64,000 nucleotides of DNA from Planococcaceae bacterium Storch 2/2-2. GTDB taxonomy: Bacteria; Bacillota; Bacilli; Bacillales_A; Planococcaceae. Where the stretch lies: the NCBI GenBank assembly GCA_009740415.1, contig WOYE01000009.1, positions 496,001 to 560,000 of the forward strand. The letters run 5' to 3'. The position numbers and the translations under genes were made by a program. A model generated the notes under the pieces. That model saw only the letters and a program-made list of their open reading frames with translations. It was not told the DNA's origin and did not search any database. Shown here piece by piece: positions 17,538 through 26,304 of the stretch. Within the stretch, counting starts at the first letter, position 1; each line of letters starts with the position of its first letter.

Positions 17538-18749
17538 TCACGTGATTGAGAGAGTTCGTTCGCCGTGGAAGAGGCGGTCGAGAAAACGGTCGGCGTTGTA
17601 CGACGCTTTCCATCGTTCCCACGGATTGAGCCGGTCGAGGAAGAGAGCGACGTGGACGCGTTCGCCATTTTCTCGTGTTCCTGACGCGACGAGTGCCAAC
17701 CCGTTCGGCAAGACGCTTCGCTTCGTATAACGTCCGTCGCGTGAGACGAGCAACGATTGAAACGCTTCGGCCGCACGAGGGGGCATCTGTTCACTCGTCG
17801 CCCGAGCGAGTAACGCCGTATAGTGAGACGCTTCTGCTCGAGTGCGCCGTTTCATAATCGCACCGTCTGCGTCGCGTGGACGCGTAGCATCTCGGTCGAG
17901 CGACAACGTTCCGTCGTGCACGTCTTGACTGAGCCGAATCGCTTGCGTTTCAAAGGCGGTATTCGCTAACGTGTCAAACGTTTGCGGTCGGTCACCTTCC
18001 GCCGCATACGAATCGTACAAGACGGTCGCCCCGTCGAGCGGCACGATCGCCGAATGTGTCGTTTCGCTCATGGCGCGCATTCGTTCGTTGATCGCGGAAG
18101 CGCCGAGAACGTTGATCCAATAGTCGGTCGCCGCATGAGAACCGTTCATCATGCCGCGCGCCACTTCACGCATCGACACGTGCGTTGCCCCGTCGAGCGT
18201 GGCGACCCACGCCTCGTGTTCGGGGTCGCTACCGACGACATGCCGTTCGACGACGTCGAGTGGAACGGACGCATTCGGTTGGATGTCACCTTCTGCCACT
18301 TGCATCGCCCATTCGAAAGCGACGGCTAACGACACGACGTCTCCGATCGGAACCGAACCGTGTTCGGTCGCCATCGATTGGCTCGTTCCGACCGTTTGCG
18401 CATACGACGCGCGTTCCGGCGAAGCACGCACGTAGCGCTCGATCGCTTCCGGGTCAGGACGGAACGCGAAAAAGAGCATCGCCCCGACGGAGACGGTGAC
18501 GAGTAAGGTGAACGGGCGAACCGGTGGACGCCAACTCGCCGGCACCGTCCAGCTTAAGAATACGAGCGTGGCGAGAAGTGGAAAGACGATCGGTACGCGG
18601 TAGACGAATACGGCGACGAGCGTCGCAAGTGACGCACCAACTGCGAGCACGAATCGTCCTTTCTCAAGGCGACTCGACGTGCCGCGCACGACGGGCCAAC
18701 TCGTCCAGGCGAGTAAAAGGACGAGTGCGGTGATGATGTAGTAGGTCAT
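17538..18749 (-). CDS. Membrane protein with degenerate class A beta-lactamase-like domain
   Basis: A 403-residue protein. Residues 1-95 hold three or four membrane helices; residues 100-400 resemble the serine beta-lactamase/DD-peptidase fold of class A enzymes. A recognisable helix (MNGSHAATDYWINVLG, 201-216) matches the SDN-loop region (SDNxAxNxLL...LG), but reads SHA instead of SDN. In the place of the SxxK nucleophile motif the sequence is VPIGDVVSLAV, with no Ser-x-x-Lys, and no KTG triad is found near SVLPNGLALVASG. So it is probably not an active enzyme and may bind peptidoglycan or a ligand. The fold call is by pattern only. Confidence 0.55.
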   Translation of the reverse strand: MTYYIITALVLLLAWTSWPVVRGTSSRLEKGRFVLAVGASLATLVAVFVYRVPIVFPLLATLVFLSWTVPASWRPPVRPFTLLVTVSVGAMLFFAFRPDPEAIERYVRASPERASYAQTVGTSQSMATEHGSVPIGDVVSLAVAFEWAMQVAEGDIQPNASVPLDVVERHVVGSDPEHEAWVATLDGATHVSMREVARGMMNGSHAATDYWINVLGASAINERMRAMSETTHSAIVPLDGATVLYDSYAAEGDRPQTFDTLANTAFETQAIRLSQDVHDGTLSLDRDATRPRDADGAIMKRRTRAEASHYTALLARATSEQMPPRAAEAFQSLLVSRDGRYTKRSVLPNGLALVASGTRENGERVHVALFLDRLNPWERWKASYNADRFLDRLFHGERTLSIT

Positions 18750-18817
18750 ACGATTTCCTCATTTCTTCCATATCGTTACTATGTATACGCCTGTCCGCTT
18801 AAAAAAGTTGCACAAAA

Positions 18818-18840
18818 AAACGAACGACACGCGTTCGTTT
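18818..18840 (-). terminator. Intrinsic terminator of the TSUP gene
   Basis: A 9-bp perfect stem AAACGAACG / CGTTCGTTT with a 5-base loop. The minus-strand reading continues into a T-run. It overlaps the TSUP stop codon. Confidence 0.85.
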
Positions 18841-19606
18841 AAGCGAATGGCCCGATTTCGAGCAATTTCATCGCCATGACGGCGACGGTAATGAGTAAAA
18901 ACACTTTGATCCATCGATCGCCTTTCGTTAAGGCGATGAAACTACCGACCCATGCGCCGAGCATATTGCCGAACGCAAGCGACAACCCGAGCACCCAGTC
19001 GACGTGACCGTTCCAAATGAAGACGCCGAGTGAAAGCGTAATGTATAAGCCGCCGATGAACACTTTCAACCCGTTCGACTCGACGAGCGACAATCCGAAC
19101 AGCGCGGTTAAAGCGGCGATGATGAAAAAGCCAGCCCCGGCTTGAATGAAGCCACCGTACAAACCGATGAAGAAGAAAATGAAAACGCCAGCGATTTTTT
19201 GAGTGGGGGAAAACGTCCGCTCCGCGAGCGGCTCGGTCGTTACGTTCGGCTTCCAAATGATGAAAAGGACCGTAATGACCATCATGACAGCGAGCAATCG
19301 ATTGAACGATTCGTCTGAAATCGTCACGGCGATGTTGGCGCCGACGAACGAGCCGAGTACGGCCGGGATCCCGAGCAATAGAGCAAGCGATCGATCGATG
19401 AGCCCGTGTTTGGCGAATTGGCGCGTTGCGACAAGGCTTTGCAATGCGATTGCGACTCGGTTCGTACCGTTCGCCACAGCGGAAGGGAGTCCCATAAAAA
19501 TGAGCATCGGCAAGGTTAACAATGAGCCGCCCGCTGCCATCGTATTGATGATGCCTGCCAAAAACCCTGTGCCGATAACGAGTGCGAAAAGGAGTAATTG
19601 TTCCAT
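18839..19606 (-). CDS. TSUP (TauE/SafE) family sulfite/anion exporter
   Basis: A 255-residue membrane protein with about eight helices in two repeats, each opening with the glycine/proline-rich pattern of the TSUP family: GFLAGIINTMAAGGSLLTLP and later GLYGGFIQAGAGFFIIAAL. Members move sulfite, sulfolactate, thiosulfate or other organosulfur anions. No sulfur gene is nearby, so the substrate is open. The ATG at 19606 has AAGG 6 bases upstream; the first Met two codons earlier lies within that site. Confidence 0.9.
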   Translation of the reverse strand: MEQLLLFALVIGTGFLAGIINTMAAGGSLLTLPMLIFMGLPSAVANGTNRVAIALQSLVATRQFAKHGLIDRSLALLLGIPAVLGSFVGANIAVTISDESFNRLLAVMMVITVLFIIWKPNVTTEPLAERTFSPTQKIAGVFIFFFIGLYGGFIQAGAGFFIIAALTALFGLSLVESNGLKVFIGGLYITLSLGVFIWNGHVDWVLGLSLAFGNMLGAWVGSFIALTKGDRWIKVFLLITVAVMAMKLLEIGPFA

Positions 19607-19797
19607 AATCATCCTTCTTTCTTTCTTTTCACTATATAAGAGAAGTGTTAAATCAGCAAATCGGCCCTCGTCCTACGGTTTAGGCGATAGGCAGTATATG
19701 ATGGGGACGTAAGAATCGTTTTTGATAAAAAATGTTTTTTTTGAGAAGTGACGGGTAATTTCATCACAAATGGCGCGAACGAGGATCGGAGGAAAAC

Positions 19798-20091
19798 GTG
19801 ACGAATTTCGAACAAATCATTTCTCGAAAAACATTGATGAAACGGCAATTAGATGAGTTGTTGATTAAAATTTGGAACTATTTAACGAAGGCGGAACGAC
19901 GTCGAATCGTTCATTTTCAAAAGGAGCCGACGTACTATTATTATCGATCGGCTCGTTATTATCGAATATTATTGCAGCAAAAACCAAAAATGTTAAAAAC
20001 ATTGAAGCGGTTGTTGCGTCGCTACATTGCTCATGAAGAAGCGTTGAGAAAAACGCAATATGTATACGTTCAGTCGCTATTTTGGTTATAA
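19798..20091 (+). CDS. Hypothetical basic protein (97 aa)
   Basis: Starts at GTG 19798 with GGAGGAAAAC directly upstream and is followed by an intrinsic terminator 10 bases after its stop. It is basic and tyrosine-rich (PTYYYYRSARYYRILLQQ at about 44-61), predicted mostly helical, without membrane helices or a signal peptide. No family recognised. The tight gene-terminator layout and the ribosome site support it as real. Confidence 0.6.
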   Translation: MTNFEQIISRKTLMKRQLDELLIKIWNYLTKAERRRIVHFQKEPTYYYYRSARYYRILLQQKPKMLKTLKRLLRRYIAHEEALRKTQYVYVQSLFWL

Positions 20092-20101
20092 ATTGGAAAT
20101 G

Positions 20102-20128
20102 AAATCGCTCAAATGGAGCGATTTTTTT
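20102..20128 (+). terminator. Intrinsic terminator
   Basis: A 9-bp perfect stem AAATCGCTC / GAGCGATTT with a 5-base loop, then a T-run, just after the preceding small gene. Confidence 0.88.
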
Positions 20129-20330
20129 AATGTGGTGGATCAGCGAGTGGTTGTAGAAAGAAATGTTTTGATTGTTTTCTTCCAACGGGCTCCTCAAGCA
20201 GTGTATACTGAGTACATCATCACGGTTTGAACGAATTGAAAGTGTAGAGACCGTGTCTAAAAATAGAGGATGGAATCATCATATGAAAGAAAGACCACAT
20301 CCGTACAATGGGTGAAAAAGGAGTGGAGCT

Positions 20331-20984
20331 ATGAGAGAAAGAGAACAGCTGCTAGCATACGTCGAGCAGTATGTCACAGGTAACATAGAAACAGAGGCGT
20401 TTGCGAGTAAGTATTTGCGTTACATGCGAGAAGAGGTCGATGAAGAAGCATTCGTATTGCGCGACCGGTTGTTGTTTCAAGCATTGGAAAATGTCTTAGA
20501 ACGGTATGCGCCGTCGGAAGAAGAGCTCGTTTTCGGAGCGTATGCGTCCGAAGCGGAAGTGAAGTCGCGGGTTCGAACGATTTTTGGAAAGTTGAACGAT
20601 GCAGTCGTTTGGAGCGATGAAGCGATGGCTGAGCGCGTATCTGATCGAATGGCTGACGAGACGATTGATACGCAAGAAATGACGAATGCCGTCTGCTTTG
20701 CATGCGCTTCCAAATATGCGTGTGGCCCGGAACAATTTTCGGTTAATTTTTACTTTGATGGAGACGGCTCAATCGGAGCGGAAGTTGATTACGCGGAGCG
20801 CCGCGACATCCGGGCGGGCGCGTTTCTCTTAAAATACGACCGATTCGAACTTGACGAACCGAAATTGCTCCACGCCGTCCGTTGGTATTTGGAAGAAGAA
20901 CTCGGCCTCGCTCGAGACGCCGTCGACATCGAACTCCAATTTACGGTCGCCGACGGCTTTTTTACGAACGTGTACAGACGGTAA
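20331..20984 (+). CDS. Hypothetical protein with colicin-immunity-like N-terminus
   Basis: A 217-residue acidic soluble protein. The first 60 residues (LLAYVEQYVTGNIETEAFASKYLRYM) recall, weakly, the helical pattern of colicin D/E-type self-immunity proteins (long helix, then G-x-I-x-x-x-x-F). The C-terminal half is alpha/beta with FYFDGDGSIGAEVDY. No toxin gene is adjacent. Single-gene unit: AAAAGGAG upstream of the ATG and a terminator after it. Function unknown; the immunity resemblance is a hint only. Confidence 0.6.
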   Translation: MREREQLLAYVEQYVTGNIETEAFASKYLRYMREEVDEEAFVLRDRLLFQALENVLERYAPSEEELVFGAYASEAEVKSRVRTIFGKLNDAVVWSDEAMAERVSDRMADETIDTQEMTNAVCFACASKYACGPEQFSVNFYFDGDGSIGAEVDYAERRDIRAGAFLLKYDRFELDEPKLLHAVRWYLEEELGLARDAVDIELQFTVADGFFTNVYRR

Positions 20985-21010
20985 ATGACAGTTGAATCAT
21001 CGGTCAGGTG

Positions 21011-21041
21011 AAACGAGCGTGCGGTTCAAGCATGCTCGTTT
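21011..21041 (+). terminator. Intrinsic terminator
   Basis: AAACGAGC (21011-21018) pairs with GCTCGTTT (21034-21041); TG/CA pairing extends inward past a bulge; T-run follows. Confidence 0.85.
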
Positions 21042-21149
21042 TTTTCGTGAGGTGCGATAAGGAGCCGCAGGTTGGAATGTGTCGTTTGTCGCAGGAGGAA
21101 GGCGCGTAGGTTTTGCAACAAAAAGCTAGCGTTTGGACGCCTCACCTCG

Positions 21150-21278
21150 TATAATGGTGAAATCTTACGGAAAGGATGTGAATTCATGAGTGATTTAGAA
21201 AAAATTAAACTTGTGAAGCCACCGTTTCCCTTCAAAGGATGTTTTTCTCTCAATGAATAACTAGAGAAGGAGAACATC
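21150..21278 (+). promoter_or_regulatory. Promoter and attenuator-like leader of the drug exporter
   Basis: TATAAT at 21150-21155 gives an expected start near 21162, but no good -35 was found. The short leader then encodes a 24-residue peptide (21186-21260). Bases GATGTT (21238-21243) pair with AACATC (21273-21278), and TTCTC (21245-21249) with GAGAA (21264-21268), folding the exporter's AAGGAG ribosome site into a hairpin that overlaps the end of the leader ORF. This is the layout of translational attenuation in antibiotic-resistance genes. Confidence 0.5.
21186..21260 (+). CDS. Candidate 24-aa leader peptide
   Basis: ATG 21186 has AAGGATG about 8 bases upstream and reads MSDLEKIKLVKPPFPFKGCF then SLNE before TAA at 21258. 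It includes the proline-rich segment KPPFPFK, which could slow ribosomes. It ends 18 bases before the exporter ATG. A longer in-frame reading back to 21072 starts before the probable transcription start, so the short form is preferred. Confidence 0.5.
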   Translation: MSDLEKIKLVKPPFPFKGCFSLNE

Positions 21279-22472
21279 ATGAATCATTTTACTTTGAAGA
21301 AGCATCGAGGCGACGTGCCGTCGTTGCTATTGTTAATCGTATTAGTCGGATTTCCACAATTGAGCGAGACGATCCTAAGCCCGTCGTTGCCGTCGATCGG
21401 GGTGGCATACGACGTCATGCCACGTGTCGCACAAACGTTAATGAGTGTGTACTTCATGGCCTTTGCACTCGGTGTGTTCGTATTCGGTCGGTGGTCCGAC
21501 CGGATCGGAAGACGCCCGGCGATGCTGATCGGGCTCGCTATCTATGCGCTCGGCAATATCGTCTGTTGGCAAAGCGGTACGTTTTCCGCATTGCTCGTCG
21601 GACGCTCGTTGCAAGCGTTCGGGGCGAGTGTCGGGTCGATCGTGACGCAGACGATGCTTCGCGAAGCGTTTACAGGTACGGTACGCAACGTACGGTTCGC
21701 TCAAATTTCAGCTGCGCTCGCGTTCACACCAGCACTCGGTCCGTTCATCGGAGGCGCGTTGCACGACATATGGTCGTTTCGAGCGGTCTTTTTAGCGCTC
21801 GTCATCGGCAGTGTCCTCCTTTTTGCGGTGACGTACAACCGGTTGCCTGAAACGAGGACGGAACGGAAAGCGCCTGTCGCGCTCGGTCCGCTCATCCGCC
21901 GAATGAGTCGGGACGCAACGTTGTGGCGGTATGCCGTGTTGATCGGCGGATGGAACGGTATTTTATTCGCTTACTACACGGAAGCACCCTTTTTGTTCGT
22001 TACCCACTTCGGCTTGACACCGTCTACGTTCGGATGGCTCGGAATCGGTGTAGCGACAGCGACAGCGGGTGGGGCGTGGGCGTCGAAACGAGGACACGCT
22101 CGTCACGAAACGCCGGAACGACTCATTCAACTCGGCAGTGCGATCGTCGTATGCGGCGCGTTGGCTAGTTACGGTGCTGCTGCTTTGACAGGCACGGGCT
22201 CGTTCGTTGCGATGTGTGGCGCGTTGTTTCTCGTTTTGTACGGAATCGGAGTCGCTTTGCCGAATGCGTTAGCGGTCGCATTGCGCGCATACCAAGGCGA
22301 GATCGGCACAGCCGGTGCGCTCTTTAGCCTCGTCTATTACGGAATCGTGAGCGCCATAGTGTACGGCATGTCCGTTGCGCACGACGGGACGCCGTATGCG
22401 ATCGCTCGTTATTTCATCGCAGGGAGTGTCGTTTTGTACGTCGTCCAACATAAAGTGCCTTCCCGTGAATAA
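21279..22472 (+). CDS. MFS drug exporter, Bcr/CflA-type (DHA1)
   Basis: A 397-residue transporter with twelve predicted helices. The cytoplasmic loop motif A between helices 2 and 3 reads GRWSDRIGRRP, helix 4 has the Arg of motif B (VGRSLQAFGASVGSIV), and helix 5 carries motif C (ALAFTPALGPFIGG), the antiporter signature. The family exports chloramphenicol, bicyclomycin or other drugs by proton exchange. AAGGAG precedes the ATG and is partly enclosed in the leader hairpin, suggesting inducible translation. A terminator follows at 22482. Confidence 0.88.
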   Translation: MNHFTLKKHRGDVPSLLLLIVLVGFPQLSETILSPSLPSIGVAYDVMPRVAQTLMSVYFMAFALGVFVFGRWSDRIGRRPAMLIGLAIYALGNIVCWQSGTFSALLVGRSLQAFGASVGSIVTQTMLREAFTGTVRNVRFAQISAALAFTPALGPFIGGALHDIWSFRAVFLALVIGSVLLFAVTYNRLPETRTERKAPVALGPLIRRMSRDATLWRYAVLIGGWNGILFAYYTEAPFLFVTHFGLTPSTFGWLGIGVATATAGGAWASKRGHARHETPERLIQLGSAIVVCGALASYGAAALTGTGSFVAMCGALFLVLYGIGVALPNALAVALRAYQGEIGTAGALFSLVYYGIVSAIVYGMSVAHDGTPYAIARYFIAGSVVLYVVQHKVPSRE

Positions 22473-22481
22473 GGCGCGTCA

Positions 22482-22515
22482 AAAAGCACAGTTCCCAGAG
22501 CGGGACTGTGCTTTT
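22482..22515. terminator. Bidirectional intrinsic terminator
   Basis: AAAAGCACAGT (22482-22492) pairs with ACTGTGCTTTT (22505-22515) with further CCC/GGG pairing; between convergent exporter and lipoprotein genes. Confidence 0.88.
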
Positions 22516-22516
22516 G

Positions 22517-22915
22517 TTAAGAATTGACAGGAAACGACACCGTGACGTGGAACGCTTCGCCGTCTTCATCGAACAACGTTTGGGTAATGCGGTATTTGCC
22601 GGGGCGGAGCGGTTCTTGGAACGCATCCATCGGCACTTCGACGACTTCCGTTTCACCCGGACGCACGACTTTTTTCGCCAATTCGCGCTCGAACGCTTCC
22701 GTAAACGGAACCGCCTGCCACGACGCATCTTTATGACGGCGCACGATGTACGACTTTTCAAACGGATACGTCGCATCCGACGCATTATGTAAGCGATACG
22801 TCATCGAATCCGCCGACGCACTCGTCCGATCCACCTTGATCGTCACCCCATTATTCGGCGCACTACAACCCGCCACAACCACGAGCAACGCACAAACGAA
22901 CAACAACCGTTTCAT
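22517..22915 (-). CDS. Lipoprotein with bacterial Ig-like domain
   Basis: A 132-residue secreted lipoprotein: positively charged start MKRLLF, hydrophobic core, lipobox VAGC near residue 16. The mature part is a single beta-sandwich typical of the 'immunoglobulin-like domain' lipoproteins of Bacillus (YIVRRHKDASWQAVPF, RPGETEVVEVPMD, PLRPGKYRITQTLFDEDG). Function of the family is unknown. The ATG at 22915 is chosen for the 7-base spacing to GGAG; an upstream ATG abuts that site. Confidence 0.8.
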   Translation of the reverse strand: MKRLLFVCALLVVVAGCSAPNNGVTIKVDRTSASADSMTYRLHNASDATYPFEKSYIVRRHKDASWQAVPFTEAFERELAKKVVRPGETEVVEVPMDAFQEPLRPGKYRITQTLFDEDGEAFHVTVSFPVNS

Positions 22916-23063
22916 AAGCATCTCCTTTCTTTCTATCCAATTTACAATGAAATTACCTAAAACCTGTAACGATTTGCTCACGATTGGTAAAAAATCACCT
23001 TTTTCCAGGTGACTTACTAGAACTCCCGAAGAGAGCTGCTATACTAAATGAGAGGTGAGCGAT

Positions 23064-23453
23064 ATGAAAAAAACAGTACACGTCGTAGCAGCTGTTATCG
23101 AAAATGAATCGGGCGATTATTTATGCGCATTGCGCAGTCCGACGATGACATTGCCAGACGTATGGGAGTTTCCAGGTGGAAAAATCGAACCGAATGAGTC
23201 GAAAGAAGAAGCATTGGTACGCGAGATCAAAGAAGAACTCGGATGCACGATTGCGGTCGGTGCACCTGTTGAAGATACAACCTATGAATACGATAAGGTC
23301 ATCGTACGTTTAGAAACGTTTCGTTGCCGGATTGTGGAGGGCGTGCCTAAAAAGACAGAGCATGCCGAACTGCGATGGGTGTCACGAGAGCATTTAGCCT
23401 CTCTTCATTGGGCACCGGCTGACGTACCGGCGATTGAACGGTTAATGGAGTAG
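23064..23453 (+). CDS. Nudix hydrolase, MutT-like
   Basis: A 129-residue Nudix protein. The Nudix box GGKIEPNESKEEALVREIKE then ELGC matches GX5EX7REUXEEXGU completely, with metal-binding glutamates in REIKEE. It belongs with the 8-oxo-dGTP / CTP pyrophosphatase type (start VHVVAAVIENESGDYLCALR). It hydrolyses nucleoside diphosphate-X substrates. The next gene, a PLD-helicase, starts 14 bases later, so the pair is an operon and the Nudix enzyme probably works with it. AGAGGTGA precedes the ATG at 23064; a GTG at 23055 falls within it. Confidence 0.92.
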   Translation: MKKTVHVVAAVIENESGDYLCALRSPTMTLPDVWEFPGGKIEPNESKEEALVREIKEELGCTIAVGAPVEDTTYEYDKVIVRLETFRCRIVEGVPKKTEHAELRWVSREHLASLHWAPADVPAIERLME

Positions 23454-23466
23454 GAGGGAGAAGGCA

Positions 23467-26274
23467 GTGGGAGAATATCATCCGTCATTTATATTTAACC
23501 GATCGACTGAGTCGATGACGATGCTCGAAGCGCTCGATCAAGAATTGGCGACGTGTGAAACGTTTCATTGGGCAGTCGCTTTTATTACAGAGGGCGGTCT
23601 TGTCACGTTGAAAGCACGTTTGCGAGATTTAGCACGTCGTGGTGTAAGGGGACGATTGATTACATCGACTTATTTGTATTTTAATGCGCCATCGATGTTT
23701 CGAGAATTGTTGAAATTACGGAATGTAGACGTACGCATTACATCGCGAGAAGGGTTCCACGCAAAAGGGTACGGTATGAAGCAGAAAACGCATTATTCTT
23801 TCCTCGTTGGCAGTGCAAACCTGACGGCACAAGCCTTAAAAGTGAATGATGAGTGGAACGTGCGTGTCCTATCGTCGAAAGAGGATGCTTTTGTCGCGTC
23901 GTTTTATAAACAGTTTGAAGAAATGTGGAATGAAAGCACGGATTTGACTGAGTCGTGGATTGATGCTTATGAAAAAGAGCATGCTCGCTTCGCACCGGTC
24001 GACAGCTCGTTCGTCCGTGAAGAGAAAGAAACGTATGGGGAAGGAATCATTGAACCAAACGAAATGCAAACGGTTGCGCTCAAGTCACTTGAAGCGCTAC
24101 GCAAACGGGGGGAACGGCGTGGACTCGTCATTTCAGCAACAGGTACGGGAAAGACGTATTTATCCGCGTTTGACGTTCGTGCGGCTCGTCCAAAACGAAT
24201 GTTATTCATCGTCCATCGCGAGCAAATTTTAAAACAGGCGATGGGGGATTATGAACGAGTCATTGGCTCTTCAGGGGGAACATACGGACTTTACACAGGG
24301 ACGACGAAGGCAACGGATGCGACATACGTATTTGCGACGATCCAAACGTTGGCGCGCGAAGAGCATTTGAAGAAATTTGAGCCGCATGCGTTTGACTATA
24401 TCGTCATCGACGAAGTGCATCGATCGGGCGCACCGTCTTATCGTCGTGTGATCGATTATTTCCATCCCAACTTTTTACTTGGTATGACAGCGACGCCCGA
24501 GCGGACAGATGGTTGGAACGTATACGAACTGTTTGACTTTAATATTGCCTATGAAATTCGTCTACATGATGCGCTAGAAGAACGAATGCTCGCTCCCTTT
24601 CATTACATCGGAGTGAGCGATTACGAACAGAATGGTAGCGTCATTGAAGAAAAGTCACCGATCAATGAACTCGTTACACCTGAGCGTGTCGATCATATCG
24701 TTGAGACATTGAATTATTACGGATACGAGGGTGATATGTTGCGAGGCCTCATATTTTGTAGCCGAGTCGTAGAAGCGGAAACACTCGCTCGTGAATTGAC
24801 TGCACGAGGCATACGTGCTCGTTCGGTATCGGGACAACAAAGTGAAGAGGAACGTGCAGAAGCGATCCGTCAGTTAGAATGTGGTGACATCGAGTATATT
24901 ATTTCAGTTGACGTTTTTAACGAAGGTGTCGACATTCCGACCTTAAATCAAATCGTCATGTTACGGGCGACAGAGTCGAGTATCGTTTTTATTCAGCAGC
25001 TCGGTCGTGGGTTGCGAAAAGCTCCTGGAAAACGATACGTAACTGTGATCGATTTTATTGGAAACTATCAAAGCAATTTTTTAATTCCGATTGCGCTTTC
25101 TGGTGACCGATCGATGAACAAAGACACGATTCGTCGAGCTGTCACTGACGTGCGATTTTTACAAGGTGTATCAACGATCCACTTTGAGGAAATTGCGAAG
25201 GAGCGGATTTACGAGGCGATTAATAAAGCGCGGTTGACGACGTTCACTGCTGTTCGCGATGCGTACCGAGCTTTGAAAGAGAAAATTGGATGTCGTCCTC
25301 TATTACACGATTTTATAAAATACCATTCGATCGATCCAATCATCCTCGTTGACGAGCATGATCATCCATCTAAACATAAAATGGAAAGTTTATATGATGT
25401 ATACTTACGTATGCAAGAAAAAGTAACACCGTTGTCATCGTATGAGCAAGCGGTGCTAAAAATGGTATCGAAAGAATTGCTCGATGGGAAGCGAATGCAT
25501 GAAGTTGTATTGCTTTATGCGTTGCTTGAAGGGCCGGTTGGTATATCGGAATACGTGGAGCAATTAAAGGAGCGGGGACATTACGTGGATGCGGCGACGA
25601 TTCGTTCGGTTGAGCGCTTACTCAATTTATCCTTTTTTACAAAGTCTGACTTTGAAAAATACGGATCAAGGCCGATTGTTGAGAGGTTAAATGAAACGTA
25701 TGAATTGAATGAAGCGATCCGACGTTCCCTCGTCGAATCTCCTTTTTTCAAGGAGTTATTTCTCGACGTTTTACATACTGCGGAAGCTCGGTCGGTTCGC
25801 TATGAAGTAGACCGTCCACTCACGTTGTATGAAAAGTATAGCAGGAAAGATGTATGTCGTTTGCTTAACTGGGATAACGATGAGAAAGGAACGATGTACG
25901 GGTATCGGTTGAAGCACGGTACATGCCCGATCTTTATTACTTATGATAAACACGAAGATAAAGAAGCGACTCAACAGTATGAGGACGCATTTGTCAATGA
26001 GCAACGGCTTCATTGGTTTTCCAGAAGCAATCGGACACTTCGGTCAAAAGAAGTGCAAGAAATTTTACGAATGAAAGAAAATGGCGACGTCGCTCACTTT
26101 TTTGTGAAAAAAGATGATGGCGAAGGGAACCACTTTTATTATCTCGGTGATGGTGAACTAGATGAAACGACAGTTCAGGAGAAAATGCTGGCAGATGAAC
26201 CCGTGGTGACGATGGATTTTGAGTTAACTCGTCCGGTAGAACCAGCACTTTATAATTATTTAACACGCTCATAA
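23467..26274 (+). CDS. PLD-nuclease / SF2 helicase / DUF3427 fusion protein
   Basis: A 935-residue multidomain protein. Residues 1-160: phospholipase-D-like nuclease domain with one HxK site, His98-x-Lys100 and Asn117 (GSANLT). Residues 200-540: superfamily II helicase core, with Walker A SATGTGKT (223-230), DEVH (315-318), TAT (341-343) and motif VI QLGRGLRK (511-518). Residues about 560-935: DUF3427 region ending in a compact beta domain. This COG3886/COG1061 fusion is known from bacterial genomes, often near mobile DNA; a role in restricting foreign DNA is inference. GTG start with GGAGGGAG 7-10 bases upstream. Adjacent: Nudix partner upstream, CRISPR remnant downstream. Confidence 0.9.
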   Translation: MGEYHPSFIFNRSTESMTMLEALDQELATCETFHWAVAFITEGGLVTLKARLRDLARRGVRGRLITSTYLYFNAPSMFRELLKLRNVDVRITSREGFHAKGYGMKQKTHYSFLVGSANLTAQALKVNDEWNVRVLSSKEDAFVASFYKQFEEMWNESTDLTESWIDAYEKEHARFAPVDSSFVREEKETYGEGIIEPNEMQTVALKSLEALRKRGERRGLVISATGTGKTYLSAFDVRAARPKRMLFIVHREQILKQAMGDYERVIGSSGGTYGLYTGTTKATDATYVFATIQTLAREEHLKKFEPHAFDYIVIDEVHRSGAPSYRRVIDYFHPNFLLGMTATPERTDGWNVYELFDFNIAYEIRLHDALEERMLAPFHYIGVSDYEQNGSVIEEKSPINELVTPERVDHIVETLNYYGYEGDMLRGLIFCSRVVEAETLARELTARGIRARSVSGQQSEEERAEAIRQLECGDIEYIISVDVFNEGVDIPTLNQIVMLRATESSIVFIQQLGRGLRKAPGKRYVTVIDFIGNYQSNFLIPIALSGDRSMNKDTIRRAVTDVRFLQGVSTIHFEEIAKERIYEAINKARLTTFTAVRDAYRALKEKIGCRPLLHDFIKYHSIDPIILVDEHDHPSKHKMESLYDVYLRMQEKVTPLSSYEQAVLKMVSKELLDGKRMHEVVLLYALLEGPVGISEYVEQLKERGHYVDAATIRSVERLLNLSFFTKSDFEKYGSRPIVERLNETYELNEAIRRSLVESPFFKELFLDVLHTAEARSVRYEVDRPLTLYEKYSRKDVCRLLNWDNDEKGTMYGYRLKHGTCPIFITYDKHEDKEATQQYEDAFVNEQRLHWFSRSNRTLRSKEVQEILRMKENGDVAHFFVKKDDGEGNHFYYLGDGELDETTVQEKMLADEPVVTMDFELTRPVEPALYNYLTRS

Positions 26275-26304
26275 TTGTACGAGCGATCTACTAGCATTAC
26301 TTGG

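Noticed and set aside
21072-21260. 62-aa ORF that includes the leader peptide
   Set aside because: Its start lies upstream of the probable -10 element and lacks a ribosome site; the 24-codon form fits better.
22995-23012. TCACCT/AGGTGA hairpin with T-run on the minus strand upstream of the Nudix gene
   Set aside because: No minus-strand gene would be ended by it; may be an operator, but evidence is too thin.
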